64,000 bases of DNA from Phenylobacterium haematophilum (GCF_014196295.1 NZ_JACIDK010000004.1:62001-126000); one strand, 5' to 3'; shown: positions 1 to 9,176, counted from the first letter of the stretch. Made by a program: numbers and translations. The notes: generated by a model from the letters alone, not told the origin.

Positions 1-1899
1 GAACTCCAGCGAGCGGACGCCCGGCAGGGTGAAGTCGCCGCCGAAGATCGGCACCAGCAGTTCGCCCGAGAACTCGTCGGTGTTGTAGGCGGCCTTGGTG
101 GCCTGCGAGGCCACCTGCGAACCGACGATGCCCCGCTGATTGGCGACGAACGGCGTGTACTTGGCCTCTTCGCGGCGGTGCTCGTAGGCGGCGCTGAACT
201 TCACCGCGCCGGCCGGCAGGTTGAAGATGTCGCCGCCGATGGTCGCCAGGTAGTCGTCCTGGGTGTTCAGGTAGTCCTGGCCGATCGGCGCGGTCAGGTA
301 CAGGCGGTTGGCCTGGCTGACGTTGCCGACGCCGAACGGGTTCAGCGGCGTACAGGCCGGATCGTCGTTGGCGGTCGAGGCGTCGGCGTTGATCGCGCAG
401 ACGATCGCGCCCGAGCTATTGCGCACCGCGTTCACAGCGTTGTTGAAGCGCGAGGTGATCACGCCCCAGCCGGTGCTCTCGCCGTCGGTCTCGGCGCGGC
501 TGGCCGACACGCTCCAGTAGAAGTTGCGCTCGGCGAAGTCGAAGTCGCCATCCAGCGAGACCACCGCGCGGGCGGTGTTCGTGGTGCTGACGTTCTCACG
601 CGTCGGCAGCAGGTCGGTCCAGAACTTGGAGACGAACAGCGGCGGGCCGCCCGCGCCCAGCGCGGCCGACATGGCCGGGGTCAGGAATGGGTTGGTGCGC
701 GACAGGGCGATGGGTCCGGCGCCGGACGCGGCGTTGTTCAGCACCGTGTTGCTGGCCTGCTGGCCGTAGGGATCGCGCCCTTCGACCTTGGCGTACATGA
801 ACTCGCCCGACAGCCGGATGCGGTCGGTCAGGTCGACGTGGCCGATGACGTTGCCGACCCAGCGCTCGATGCCGACCTGCAGGGCGGCCAGCTCCTGATA
901 CGGCAGGCCGTCGCCGCCGCTGGTGAAGGGCGGAACGTTCGGGTTGACCAGCGTGCCGACGTTGTAGGGGATGAAGGCGTCGCCCGTGGCGTTGCTCTGG
1001 ATCGGCTGGCCGGCGACGGCGCCGATCTGGCTGGCGAAGGGCGGGCCGGCGCGCGAGATCACGCCGTTGGCGTTGAAGGTGACGAAGCGGGTGTTGAGGT
1101 TCTCGACCAGCGAGGGGATGCCGTCGGTCGGCGTCCGGTTGGCCGGGTTCGACACGGTCACGCGGCCGAGGTTGGTGCGCGGCCGGTCGTAGTCGAGCAA
1201 CGAGTCCGTCTTCGACCATTCCAGGTTCGCGGCGATGTTGGCGCGGCCGTCCAGGAAGTTCTTGCCCGCGGTCGCCCGCAGCGCCTGGGTCGGATAGTCG
1301 TCGCGCGACGAGATGCCGTACTGGGCGTCGAGCTCCAGGCCCTCGAAACTGTCCTTCAGCACGTAGTTGACCACGCCGGCGATGGCGTCCGAGCCGTAGA
1401 CCGCCGCGCCGCCCGCCTGGACCACGTCGATGCGTTGGATCAGGCCGGTCGGGATGATGTTGGTGTCGACCACCCGGTCGCCCAGTCCGTCCACGCCGCT
1501 GACCGCCCGCGACTGCGAGGTGGTGACCATGCGGCGGCCGTTGACCAGCGTCAGGGTGCGCCCGGCGCCCAGGCCGAACAGGTTCGGGAAGGTCTGGCCG
1601 CTGCCGGCCTCGTTGCCCGTGCCGTCAGCCATCGCGAACGAAGGCGCGTTGGAGCTGATCTGGTTCAGCATGTCGCCGACCTGGACCACGCCGCGGTCGG
1701 TCAGGGTCTCCGCAGTGACGACCGAGACTGGCGCCGAGGTTTCGGTCTCGACCCGGCGGATCCGCGAGCCGGTGACGACGATTTCTTCGACCGCGACGCT
1801 GTCCTGAGCGAAGGCCGGCTCGGCGGCCATCGCCGCCGCGATCGCCAGACCGCCCATCATGCTGGTGGCGAGCATGCGCCCGCGAACTGACTGACCCAT
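1..1899 (-). CDS. TonB-dependent outer-membrane receptor (3' part beyond the window)
   Basis: Open frame of 633 codons running off the left edge, so the C-terminal beta-barrel is missing. The start is the ATG at 1897-1899, preceded by an AAGGGGG ribosome site. Residues 1-31 form a signal peptide ending FAQ. They are followed by a TonB-box-like segment (EEIVVTGSR, about 39-47), a plug domain with LGAGRTLTLVNGRR and VQAGGAAVYGSDAIAGVVNY, and then barrel sequence with many aromatic and Asn residues. There is no secretin/TonB (STN) extension, so it is probably a plain energised transporter rather than a signalling one. Such receptors import large substrates using TonB-ExbBD. The substrate cannot be read from sequence. 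Its neighbour on the same strand, 243 bases upstream, is an aminotransferase, and exported peptidases lie beyond that, so a peptide-like ligand is plausible (inference). Confidence 0.93.
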   Translation of the reverse strand, partial: MGQSVRGRMLATSMMGGLAIAAAMAAEPAFAQDSVAVEEIVVTGSRIRRVETETSAPVSVVTAETLTDRGVVQVGDMLNQISSNAPSFAMADGTGNEAGSGQTFPNLFGLGAGRTLTLVNGRRMVTTSQSRAVSGVDGLGDRVVDTNIIPTGLIQRIDVVQAGGAAVYGSDAIAGVVNYVLKDSFEGLELDAQYGISSRDDYPTQALRATAGKNFLDGRANIAANLEWSKTDSLLDYDRPRTNLGRVTVSNPANRTPTDGIPSLVENLNTRFVTFNANGVISRAGPPFASQIGAVAGQPIQSNATGDAFIPYNVGTLVNPNVPPFTSGGDGLPYQELAALQVGIERWVGNVIGHVDLTDRIRLSGEFMYAKVEGRDPYGQQASNTVLNNAASGAGPIALSRTNPFLTPAMSAALGAGGPPLFVSKFWTDLLPTRENVSTTNTARAVVSLDGDFDFAERNFYWSVSASRAETDGESTGWGVITSRFNNAVNAVRNSSGAIVCAINADASTANDDPACTPLNPFGVGNVSQANRLYLTAPIGQDYLNTQDDYLATIGGDIFNLPAGAVKFSAAYEHRREEAKYTPFVANQRGIVGSQVASQATKAAYNTDEFSGELLVPIFGGDFTLPGVRSLEF

Positions 1900-2142
1900 C
1901 TTATATCCCCCTTCTGTGGCGGAGCCCCTCCGGCTCCGACGCGACCCGCCGCTCCCCGATAGGGGCGGGCCGTAAAGTCCGCTTTTGCGTTGTGGCGCTT
2001 GTGGAAAACCTAGGCGCCGCAACGCGGTTTTTCTTTTCGTTCTTCAAACCGACGCTGAAGCGTCGCAGATTGTTTATGCGCTCGCCGACCGCGCCCTGCA
2101 TGGTCGATGCGGCGCAGGCAGACGAGACGCACAAGGCCGCCA

Positions 2143-3303
2143 TCAGGACGGCCGATAGCGGCGCAGCGCGTCGGCGAAGCGCCCCAGCGCCCGGTCCAGC
2201 TGCTCGGCGTCGCCGCCGAAGCCGATCCGCACATGCCCCGGCAGGCCGAAGAATTCGCCCGGCGCGACGGCCACGCGATGATCGCGCCAGAGCCACTCAG
2301 CCAAGGCGTAGGTGTCGGCGACGCCGACGACGCGCGGGAAATACATGCAGCCCTGCGCCGGCACGTCCCCAGCCAGCAGGCCCTCGGCGATCATCGCGCC
2401 GGCGTGCCGCTCAAGCACCGGGCGGGCGCGCGCCAGCAGCCCGCGCCAATAGTCGTCGAACGGAGCCATGTCCTCGAGCACCCGGGCGGCGACCGCGTGC
2501 GAGAGCTTGGAGACCCCGAGATCCCCCTGCTCGCTGGCCGCCAGGATCGCCTCGACCTTATCGGGAGCGGCGATCGCCCAGCCGCACTTGAGCGCGAACA
2601 GGCCCTGGACCTTGGTCAGGCTGCCGACGCTGATGATCTCCGGCGAATAGGTGGCGGCGGCCGGACGCGGCCCGGCGAAGTCGCCATAGACCTCGTCGAT
2701 GACGATGCGCACGCCGCTCTTGCCGGCCAGCGCGGCCAGCGCCAGCAGCGTCCCCTGCCCCAGCGCCGCCCCGGACGGATTGTGCAGGTCGGTCAGCAGC
2801 ACCAGCCGGGTCTCCGGCTGGATCAGGCTTTCCAGTTCGGCGGTGTCGATGGCGAAGTCCGGAGCGCGGCGCGGCAGATAGCTGATGCTCGCGCCGGCCG
2901 CCGCGGCCAAGCCTGGCAGCAGGTCGAAGCACGGCGTCTCGACGATGATGTGGTCGCCGGGCCGCACGAAGGCGCGGATCGCCAGCCCCATCGCGCTGGT
3001 GGCGCCCGTGGTGCAGAGCACGTTGGCCGGCTGCACGCCGTAGCGACCCGCGACGGCGGCGGCCACGAAGCGGTTGCCGTTGGCGAAGACGCTTTCGTAG
3101 CGATCGGTGATCTCGCCGCCGAACGCCCCGCGCACGACCTGCGCCAGCAACTCGGTCGGCTCGCGGATGGTGGAGTCGTAGAGCACCGCCGCGTCGGGTG
3201 CGGCGGCGATGTTGCGCATCATCGTCCGCACCCAGTTGGAATAGTCCTCTGGCGGCGGCACGTGCGTCCCCTCAGCCTTGGGCGACTTACTCGGCATATT
3301 CAC
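2143..3303 (-). CDS. PLP-dependent aminotransferase, class I/II
   Basis: 386 aa fold-type I aminotransferase, cytosolic (no signal peptide). Visible motifs: NPSG with the cofactor-contacting Asn at 175, DEVYGDF with the PLP-pyridine Asp at 203, SLTK with the Schiff-base Lys at 231, and VRIGFGG near the C-terminus carrying the Arg that binds the substrate carboxylate. Length is normal for the family. The family moves amino groups between amino acids and 2-oxo acids; substrate specificity is not readable. It is transcribed divergently from an Lrp/AsnC regulator 157 bases away, a usual arrangement for a regulator controlling an amino-acid enzyme. It may share the minus-strand direction with the TonB receptor 243 bases downstream. 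Confidence 0.9.
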   Translation of the reverse strand: MNMPSKSPKAEGTHVPPPEDYSNWVRTMMRNIAAAPDAAVLYDSTIREPTELLAQVVRGAFGGEITDRYESVFANGNRFVAAAVAGRYGVQPANVLCTTGATSAMGLAIRAFVRPGDHIIVETPCFDLLPGLAAAAGASISYLPRRAPDFAIDTAELESLIQPETRLVLLTDLHNPSGAALGQGTLLALAALAGKSGVRIVIDEVYGDFAGPRPAAATYSPEIISVGSLTKVQGLFALKCGWAIAAPDKVEAILAASEQGDLGVSKLSHAVAARVLEDMAPFDDYWRGLLARARPVLERHAGAMIAEGLLAGDVPAQGCMYFPRVVGVADTYALAEWLWRDHRVAVAPGEFFGLPGHVRIGFGGDAEQLDRALGRFADALRRYRPS

Positions 3304-3402
3304 TTCGTCGCCCCCAAGGCGCTGCCTGCGCCGTGCGGCGACAGTTGCTGACTATGGAGTGAGCCTATTCCGCCACACGGGATTATCTTGCCTTACTCGG
3401 CC

Positions 3403-3433
3403 TTGACATCAGCGATACCCGCATCCGCTATGC
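3403..3433 (+). promoter_or_regulatory. Candidate promoter for the Lrp/AsnC gene
   Basis: A TTGACA hexamer (3403-3408) is followed about 17 bases later by a GCTATG element, resembling the TTGAC and GCTA halves of Caulobacter housekeeping promoters. It lies in the 157-base divergent gap between the aminotransferase and the Lrp gene, 28 bases before the ATG. Weak call from pattern only. Confidence 0.3.
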
Positions 3434-3460
3434 GCACATATCGAACCAAGGACATAAGCT

Positions 3461-3943
3461 ATGCCCGCCGAGCTCGACGCCATCGACATGAAGATCCTGG
3501 AGCTGATGCAACGCGACGCATCGCTCTCGACCGCTGAGCTCGCCGAACGCGTGGGCCTGTCGCAGTCGCCCTGCTGGCGCCGCATCCAGCGCATGCGCGA
3601 GGAGGGCTACATCAAGGCCCAGGTGGTGATCGTCGACCGCGAGAAGCTCGGCTTCAAGATGCAGATCTTCGCTCAGGTGAAGATGACGACGCTCAGCGAC
3701 GAGGACCGGGCCAAGTTCCACAAGGCCATCAACGACATTCCCGAAATCCTTGAATGCTATACGGTTTTCGGCGAGATGGACGCCATGCTCAAGATCCTGG
3801 CGCCGGACGTCATCTGGTATCAGGACTTCATCTTCTCGACGCTGTTGAAGCTGCCGGGCGTCGTCGACGTCCGCTCGATCGTGACCCTGACGGAGTCCAA
3901 GAGCACCACCGCCATCCCGATGCGCGCGCGCAAGTTCCGCTGA
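3461..3943 (+). CDS. Lrp/AsnC family transcriptional regulator
   Basis: 160 aa, the usual length for the family. Residues about 4-65 form the AsnC-type winged helix-turn-helix (LDAIDMKILELMQRD, LAERVGLSQSPCWRRIQRMREEG). Residues about 70-150 form the RAM effector-binding/oligomerisation domain. Family members sense amino acids and assemble as dimers to octamers on DNA. The gene diverges from the aminotransferase at 2143-3303 and precedes three genes for exported peptide and amino-acid enzymes, so local control of either side is likely (inference). The ATG at 3461 follows AAGGACAT, an adequate ribosome site. Confidence 0.93.
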   Translation: MPAELDAIDMKILELMQRDASLSTAELAERVGLSQSPCWRRIQRMREEGYIKAQVVIVDREKLGFKMQIFAQVKMTTLSDEDRAKFHKAINDIPEILECYTVFGEMDAMLKILAPDVIWYQDFIFSTLLKLPGVVDVRSIVTLTESKSTTAIPMRARKFR

Positions 3944-4103
3944 TCGCCCCGAAGGCGCATGAGTAATGCAGGTCGGGAGCCCGGCCCCGCATAATCCTCG
4001 CCGCGGCGGCGACCTTCGCCGGGGAGAACGACAAGAAAATCCGCCCGGCGGCTCATAGCGTTTCGAGCACGGCCGGACCTGGCCGCAAGAGTGCGAGATC
4101 ACC

Positions 4104-5357
4104 ATGAAGCTGACGCGCCGCGCCCTCGTCGCCGCCGCCGCCACCAGCGGGGCGCTGGCCCAGTCGGCCGCCGCCGCGGCCCAGGCTTCGCCGGCCTCGC
4201 CCCGCCTGCCGGCCAAGGCCGATTTCGCCAAGATGCCGTTCACCTACCTGGACGCCGGCTCGACCCACCCGATGCCGCTGGGCGCCCGCGCGGCGCTGGA
4301 GGAGTACCTCCGCTACAAGACCCAGGACGGCACGGTCTCGAACTACAGCGTCGGCGCCAAGGAAACCGCGATGATCGCCAAGTTCGGCGAGCTGGTCGGC
4401 GCCGCGCCCGACGAGCTGTCGCTGATCCAGTCCACGACCATGGGCGAGAACCTGGTGATCCGCGCCCTCGGCATTCCCGAGAGCGGCGGGCGCATCGTCA
4501 CCGACGCCCTGCACTTCTTCGGCTCGTTCTACACCTACGGCGAACTGGGCAAGGCCGGCATGGACGTCGTCACCCTGCCGATGACCCAGGACGGCCGCAT
4601 CGACATGGGCCAGATGGCCGCTGCGGTGAACGACCGCACCAAGCTGGTCTCGATCAGCGCGGTCTCGACCACCAACGGCTTCCAGCACGACCTCAAGGCG
4701 GTCTGCGATCTGGCCCACGCTCACGGCGCCTATGTCTATGTCGACATGGTCCACGCCGTCGGGGTGACCCCGATCGACCTGCGCGCAGCCGGCGTCGATT
4801 TCGCCGCCTCGTCTTCCTACAAGTGGCTGATGGGCGACTTCGGCCTGGGCTTCCTCTATGTGCGCAAGGAAATCCAGGACAAGGTGAAGCGGCCGTGGTG
4901 GGGCTACCACCAAATCAACGCCTTCAAGTCCCACGTCTTTCCCTATGACGAGCCGGGCCCCGGCGCGGCCACCTACGGCATGTCGCCCGACGCGGCCGGC
5001 ACGTTCGCCATGGGCACGACGTCCTGGACCGGCGTCGTCCAGCTCGACTACTCGCTGGGTCTGATCAAGGACCTCGGGGTCCCCGCCATCGAGGCCGCCC
5101 GCCAACCGCTGATCAAGGCCGTCCAGACCGAACTGCGCGGCCGCGGCTACCAGCCGATGACTCCGCCGGACTCGCGCACCGCCCTCGTCGCCTTCGCGCT
5201 CAAGGACGCCCGCGCCAAGCTCGGCGACCTGATGAAGGCCGCCAACATCCGCATGACCGTCTCGCAGAACCGCTTCAGGGTCTCGCTGGCGGTGTTCAAC
5301 GACATGAACGACGTCGACCGCCTGCTGTCGGCCCTGCCACGGACCCCGCCCGCCTGA
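4104..5357 (+). CDS. Exported (twin-arginine) class V aminotransferase / isopenicillin-N-epimerase-like PLP enzyme
   Basis: 417 aa. The N-terminus KLTRRALVAAAA followed by an Ala-rich stretch to about residue 27 looks like a twin-arginine export signal. This fits a cofactor enzyme folded before export. The mature part is a class V PLP fold: ISAVSTTNG, VYVDMVHAVG (Asp214, His217) and SSSYKWLMGDFG with the presumed Schiff-base Lys240. Class V members include epimerases, desulfurases and lyases; which reaction occurs here is unknown. The best-known exported relative by architecture is PvdN of Pseudomonas, a periplasmic PLP enzyme acting on the pyoverdine peptide. The stop overlaps the next start (TGATG), so it is co-transcribed with a zinc peptidase and a carboxypeptidase, both exported. 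This suggests work on peptides or released amino acids in the periplasm (inference). Confidence 0.85.
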   Translation: MKLTRRALVAAAATSGALAQSAAAAAQASPASPRLPAKADFAKMPFTYLDAGSTHPMPLGARAALEEYLRYKTQDGTVSNYSVGAKETAMIAKFGELVGAAPDELSLIQSTTMGENLVIRALGIPESGGRIVTDALHFFGSFYTYGELGKAGMDVVTLPMTQDGRIDMGQMAAAVNDRTKLVSISAVSTTNGFQHDLKAVCDLAHAHGAYVYVDMVHAVGVTPIDLRAAGVDFAASSSYKWLMGDFGLGFLYVRKEIQDKVKRPWWGYHQINAFKSHVFPYDEPGPGAATYGMSPDAAGTFAMGTTSWTGVVQLDYSLGLIKDLGVPAIEAARQPLIKAVQTELRGRGYQPMTPPDSRTALVAFALKDARAKLGDLMKAANIRMTVSQNRFRVSLAVFNDMNDVDRLLSALPRTPPA

Positions 5358-7072
5358 TGAAGACCAAGACCCTGCTGGCCGCCGTCGCGGCCGCCCTGGC
5401 GCTCGCCACAAGCGCCGGCGCCCAGAACGCGCCCCCGGCCCTGAACGTGACCCTCGCCCCGCACCAGAGCGACGGCGCGGTCGACAAGGTCGGCGTCACC
5501 CTCAAGCTGCAAGCGCCAGGCGCCCAGCCGGGCGAGCCCTTCCTGCGTCTGCCGATGGTCTTCGCCTCGGTGGAGACCCAGCGCTACGAAGCCGCCCAGA
5601 TCGAGGTGACCGACGCCAAGGGCGCGGTGCCGCTGGTCCAGAAGGACGACCCGGTCGACCAGGCCAACTTCATGTACTTTCGCCGCTGGCAGGTCGCGCG
5701 CCCGACGCAGGGCGACGTCACCGTCCGCTACACGGCGAACGCCGCCGCCTTCCGGCCGAAGCTCGGCTCGGGCCCGCCCTTCGACCTGCGCCCGGAAGCC
5801 GGCGGCCTCAACGGCGCGGGCGTGACCTTCCTGGCCCTGCCCGACAACAGCCGCCCCTACAGCCTCTCCCTCGACTGGGACCTGGCCGCCATGCCGGCCG
5901 GATCGCGCGGGGCCCAGAGCCTGGGCGAAGGCCAGCTGAAGCTGGTCGGCCCCGTCGATCTGCTGGCCCACACCTTCTACATGGCCGGTCCGATGAACAG
6001 CTATCCCGAGGCTTCGAGCGGTCAGCCGTTCGCGATCTACTGGCTCGGAACCCCGCCGTTCGACGTCCCGGCCGTGGCCAGCTGGACCGAGAAGGCGCGG
6101 ACCGCGATCGCCACCTTCTTCGGCGAGCCGAACAAGCCCTATCGCGTGTTCTTCCGCCACAACCCCTATCCGGGCACGGGCGGCGCCGGGCTGATCAACT
6201 CGTTCATGTCCGGCTTCGGCGACGATCCGCCGCCGACCGTCGACGGCATGCGCCATCACCTGGCGCACGAGATCGTCCACAACTGGCCCGGCAGCCTGAA
6301 TGGCCCGAACGGCGTCGTCTCCTGGTACGGCGAAGGGCTGGCGGAGTTCTACTCCGCGACCATCCCCTGGCGCTCGGGGCTGATCTCGACCGACGACTTC
6401 CTGGCGCAGATCAACGAGCGGGCGCAGAGCTACTACGGCAACCCGGTGCGGACCGCCCCGGCCAGCGAGATCGCCGCCAAGTTCTGGAGCGACACCCGTG
6501 TCCGCAAGCTGCCCTACGACCGTGGCGCCTTCTACATGGCCATGGTCGACGCCCAGGTCCGCGACAAGTCGGGCGGCAAGCGCCGGCTGGACGACCTGGT
6601 CAAGGCGATGATCGCCCGGCGCGAGGCCGGCCAGTCCCACGACACCGAGGCCTGGCTGGACATGGTCGCCGCCGAACTCGGCCCGCAGGCGCGTGACGAG
6701 CACGCCGCGATGATGGCCGGCGCCTTGCTGGTCCCGGCGTCGGACGCCTATGGCCCCTGCTTCAAGCGCGAGGCCGCCAGCTTCCGCGCCTTCGAGCTCG
6801 GCTTCGACAGCGCCTCGCTGACCGCCAGCCCGCGGATCGTGCAGGGCCTGGTCGCCGGCTCTCAAGCCGCCATCGCCGGGGTTCGCGACGGCGACGAGGT
6901 CACCGAGGCCGTGGTGCTGGACGCCGTGCAGGCCAAGGCCGACCAGACCATCACCCTGAAGATCCGCCGCGACGGCAAGGATCTGACGATCACCTACCTG
7001 CCCCGCGGCCAAGCCCAGGACGGCTACCGCTGGGCCCGCACGCAAGTCCCGGACAGCCAATGCGCCATCTGA
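5357..7072 (+). CDS. Exported M1/M61-like zinc aminopeptidase with C-terminal PDZ-like domain
   Basis: 571 aa. Signal peptide at residues 1-22 (cleavage after AGA). The gluzincin motif HEIVH is at 304-308, with the downstream third ligand candidate Glu326 in YGEGLAEF. Residues about 480-540 (IVQGLVAGSQAAIAGVRDGDEV and a following strand) look like a degenerate PDZ domain, the layout of M61 glycyl aminopeptidases. Expected to hydrolyse N-terminal residues from peptides in the periplasm. The ATG overlaps the upstream stop by one base, and the next gene begins inside its 3' end, so translation is coupled across all three genes. Family assignment between M1 and M61 is not certain, but the zinc peptidase call is firm. 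Confidence 0.87.
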   Translation: MKTKTLLAAVAAALALATSAGAQNAPPALNVTLAPHQSDGAVDKVGVTLKLQAPGAQPGEPFLRLPMVFASVETQRYEAAQIEVTDAKGAVPLVQKDDPVDQANFMYFRRWQVARPTQGDVTVRYTANAAAFRPKLGSGPPFDLRPEAGGLNGAGVTFLALPDNSRPYSLSLDWDLAAMPAGSRGAQSLGEGQLKLVGPVDLLAHTFYMAGPMNSYPEASSGQPFAIYWLGTPPFDVPAVASWTEKARTAIATFFGEPNKPYRVFFRHNPYPGTGGAGLINSFMSGFGDDPPPTVDGMRHHLAHEIVHNWPGSLNGPNGVVSWYGEGLAEFYSATIPWRSGLISTDDFLAQINERAQSYYGNPVRTAPASEIAAKFWSDTRVRKLPYDRGAFYMAMVDAQVRDKSGGKRRLDDLVKAMIARREAGQSHDTEAWLDMVAAELGPQARDEHAAMMAGALLVPASDAYGPCFKREAASFRAFELGFDSASLTASPRIVQGLVAGSQAAIAGVRDGDEVTEAVVLDAVQAKADQTITLKIRRDGKDLTITYLPRGQAQDGYRWARTQVPDSQCAI

Positions 7073-8562
7073 TGTCGGCCGGTCTTGCGGCCCTGCTCCT
7101 CGCCTCGGCCGCGGCGCCGACGGCCCAGGCCGCGCAGGATCCCGTTCCCGTGGCCGCCGCGCCCCGCGTATTCGCCAGCGACCACGCCGGCGTCTTCATG
7201 GGCAAGAAGGTCGCCTACCGCACGACCCTGCAGGAGACGATCCTCAAGGGCTCGGGCGGCCAGCCCGCCGCCAGCCTGTTCAGCCTCTCCTACGTCGCCA
7301 AGGGCGCGAAAACCGACCGCCCCGTCGTGTTCGTGTTCAACGGCGGTCCCGGCTCGTCCTCGATCTGGCTGCACATGGGCATGCTCGGCCCACGCCGCAT
7401 CGCCATGTCCGACCCGGTCAAGCCGCCGACGGTCCCGCCCTTCGCGCTGGAGGACAATCCCTACTCGCTGCTCGACGTCGCCGACCTGGTGTTCATCGAC
7501 CCCATCGGCACCGGCTACAGCCGCCTGCTGCCGGGCGGCAAGGCCGAGGACTTCTACGGCGTCGCACAGGACGCCCGCGCCACCAGCGAGTTCATCCAGG
7601 GCTGGCTGACCGCCAACGGCCGCTGGAACTCGCCCAAGTTCCTGATGGGCGAGAGCTACGGCACCGTCCGCGCCTCGGTGGTCGCCACCAACCTGATGGG
7701 CGGGCCGATGTCGCCGGCCGGCGCGCTGGGCGCCACCACGCTGAACGGCGTCATCATCCTGGGTCCGGCGTTCGACATGAACCGCGGCGGCGGGGCCGGC
7801 GACGACCGCAGCGCGCTCGCCAGCCTGCCGACCATGGCCGCCACCGCCTGGGTCCACGGCAAGTCCGCCGGCGCGTCGGCGGAAAGCGCCGCAGACGCGG
7901 CCCGCGCCTTCGCCCGCGACATTTACCTGCCCGCCCTCTACGCCGGTGAAGAGCTGCCCGTCGCCGACAAGGCCAAGGTCGCCGAAGGTCTCGCATCGCT
8001 GACCGGGCTTTCGGCCCAGACCTGGATCGACGCAGACCTGCGCATCTCGCTGTCGAAATTCGGCGAGCTGCTGCTGAAGGACAAGGGCCTGCAGATCGGC
8101 GCCTATGATGGCCGCTACACCCTGCCGCTGGCCGCCAGCGGCGGCGACCCCGTCGCCGACGACCCGGCCATGGGCCAGTACACGCCCTCGTTCGTCGCCG
8201 GCCTCAATCAGTACGTCGAGCAGGACCTGAAGGTGAAAGCGCCCTCGACCTATCAATCGATCGCCTTCGCCGACGTCAACTCGCGCTGGAACTGGGGCGC
8301 GGGCCCGCGCAATTACGCCGAGGACCTCGCCACCGCCATGCGCCGCAACCCGGCCCTTGGGGTGTTCGTCGGCTCGGGTTACTACGACCTCGTCACCACC
8401 TTCGGCGCGGCCGAGAACGTCGCCCGCCACTCCGGGCTCGCGCGTGATCGGCTGACCATGAAGGTCTATCCGTCCGGCCACATGCCGTATCTCGGCGATG
8501 ACAGCGCCCGGCTGCTGGCCGCCGACATCCGCGCCTTCCTGGCCGACCGCTCGCGGCCCTAG
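7060..8562 (+). CDS. Exported S10 serine carboxypeptidase
   Basis: 500 aa alpha/beta hydrolase of peptidase family S10. Signal peptide at about 1-25. Oxyanion and carboxylate-recognition segment FNGGPGSSSIW (93-103), nucleophile elbow GESYG with Ser199, acid in GSGYYDLVT, and catalytic His in YPSGHMPYLG near the C-terminus. S10 enzymes remove C-terminal residues. The annotated ATG lies 13 bases inside the upstream gene; the second in-frame ATG at 7072 makes a TGATG overlap with the previous stop and is an equally good start. Together with the aminopeptidase upstream it could strip peptides from both ends. The 3' end overlaps the convergent TetR gene by 4 bases, so no terminator space is left. 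Confidence 0.92.
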   Translation: MRHLMSAGLAALLLASAAAPTAQAAQDPVPVAAAPRVFASDHAGVFMGKKVAYRTTLQETILKGSGGQPAASLFSLSYVAKGAKTDRPVVFVFNGGPGSSSIWLHMGMLGPRRIAMSDPVKPPTVPPFALEDNPYSLLDVADLVFIDPIGTGYSRLLPGGKAEDFYGVAQDARATSEFIQGWLTANGRWNSPKFLMGESYGTVRASVVATNLMGGPMSPAGALGATTLNGVIILGPAFDMNRGGGAGDDRSALASLPTMAATAWVHGKSAGASAESAADAARAFARDIYLPALYAGEELPVADKAKVAEGLASLTGLSAQTWIDADLRISLSKFGELLLKDKGLQIGAYDGRYTLPLAASGGDPVADDPAMGQYTPSFVAGLNQYVEQDLKVKAPSTYQSIAFADVNSRWNWGAGPRNYAEDLATAMRRNPALGVFVGSGYYDLVTTFGAAENVARHSGLARDRLTMKVYPSGHMPYLGDDSARLLAADIRAFLADRSRP

Positions 8563-9128
8563 GCGAGCAGCCTCCGAACGGAGGTTTCCAGCACCTCGCG
8601 TGCGCGGGCGGGGTCGAGCCCCTGCTCGCGCCGCAACCGCGCCCAGCTTTCCCAGCTCAGCAGCAGGTCCAAGGTCTCGACGGTGATCGGCTCCACGCCG
8701 GCCGGCAACTCGCGCACCAGGATCGCGCGCAGCGCCGCCACCAGCCGTTCGCTCCCGGCCTCCAGAAACCGCGAGCGGTGCCGCAGCACGTCGGAGGCCC
8801 GCTTGAACGGCGCGATCTTCTCGAACACCGCCGCGCGCCGGGCGACCAGCTCGACGACGCGTTCACGCGGGTCGGCCGACTTGAAGGGCGCGTCGACCGC
8901 GGCCTGCATCTCGCGCTCGATCTCCTCGGACATTTCCGAATAGAGGCTGTCCATATCGGTGAAGTGCCGGAACACGGTGCGCAGGCCCACGTCGGCGCGT
9001 TCGGCGACCTGCTCGGCGCTCGGCGAAACCTCGCCCTCCTGGATGATCTCCAGCATGGCCGCGACGATGCGGGCGCGGTTGTCCTCGCCGCGCCGCCGCC
9101 GTCCGTCCACCGACCGTTCCCGACTCAA
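8559..9128 (-). CDS. TetR family transcriptional regulator
   Basis: 189 aa. N-terminal HTH at about 17-62 (NRARIVAAMLEII, AEQVAERADVGLRTVFRHFTDMDSLY) with an all-helical C-terminal ligand/dimer domain, normal for TetR. Both possible starts are non-ATG: TTG at 9128 and GTG at 9110. TetR proteins bind short palindromes and usually control adjacent genes. It lies on the same strand as, and 48 bases downstream of, a GST/metallo-hydrolase pair. A 23-base palindrome occurs upstream of that pair and upstream of the sulfatase, and is a candidate target (inference). It converges with the S10 carboxypeptidase, overlapping 4 bases. Confidence 0.88.
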   Translation of the reverse strand: MSRERSVDGRRRRGEDNRARIVAAMLEIIQEGEVSPSAEQVAERADVGLRTVFRHFTDMDSLYSEMSEEIEREMQAAVDAPFKSADPRERVVELVARRAAVFEKIAPFKRASDVLRHRSRFLEAGSERLVAALRAILVRELPAGVEPITVETLDLLLSWESWARLRREQGLDPARAREVLETSVRRLLA

Positions 9129-9176
9129 GCGCCCCGCCCCGCAACTTCCTTGAGCCCTGACTAAGCCCTGCGGGGA

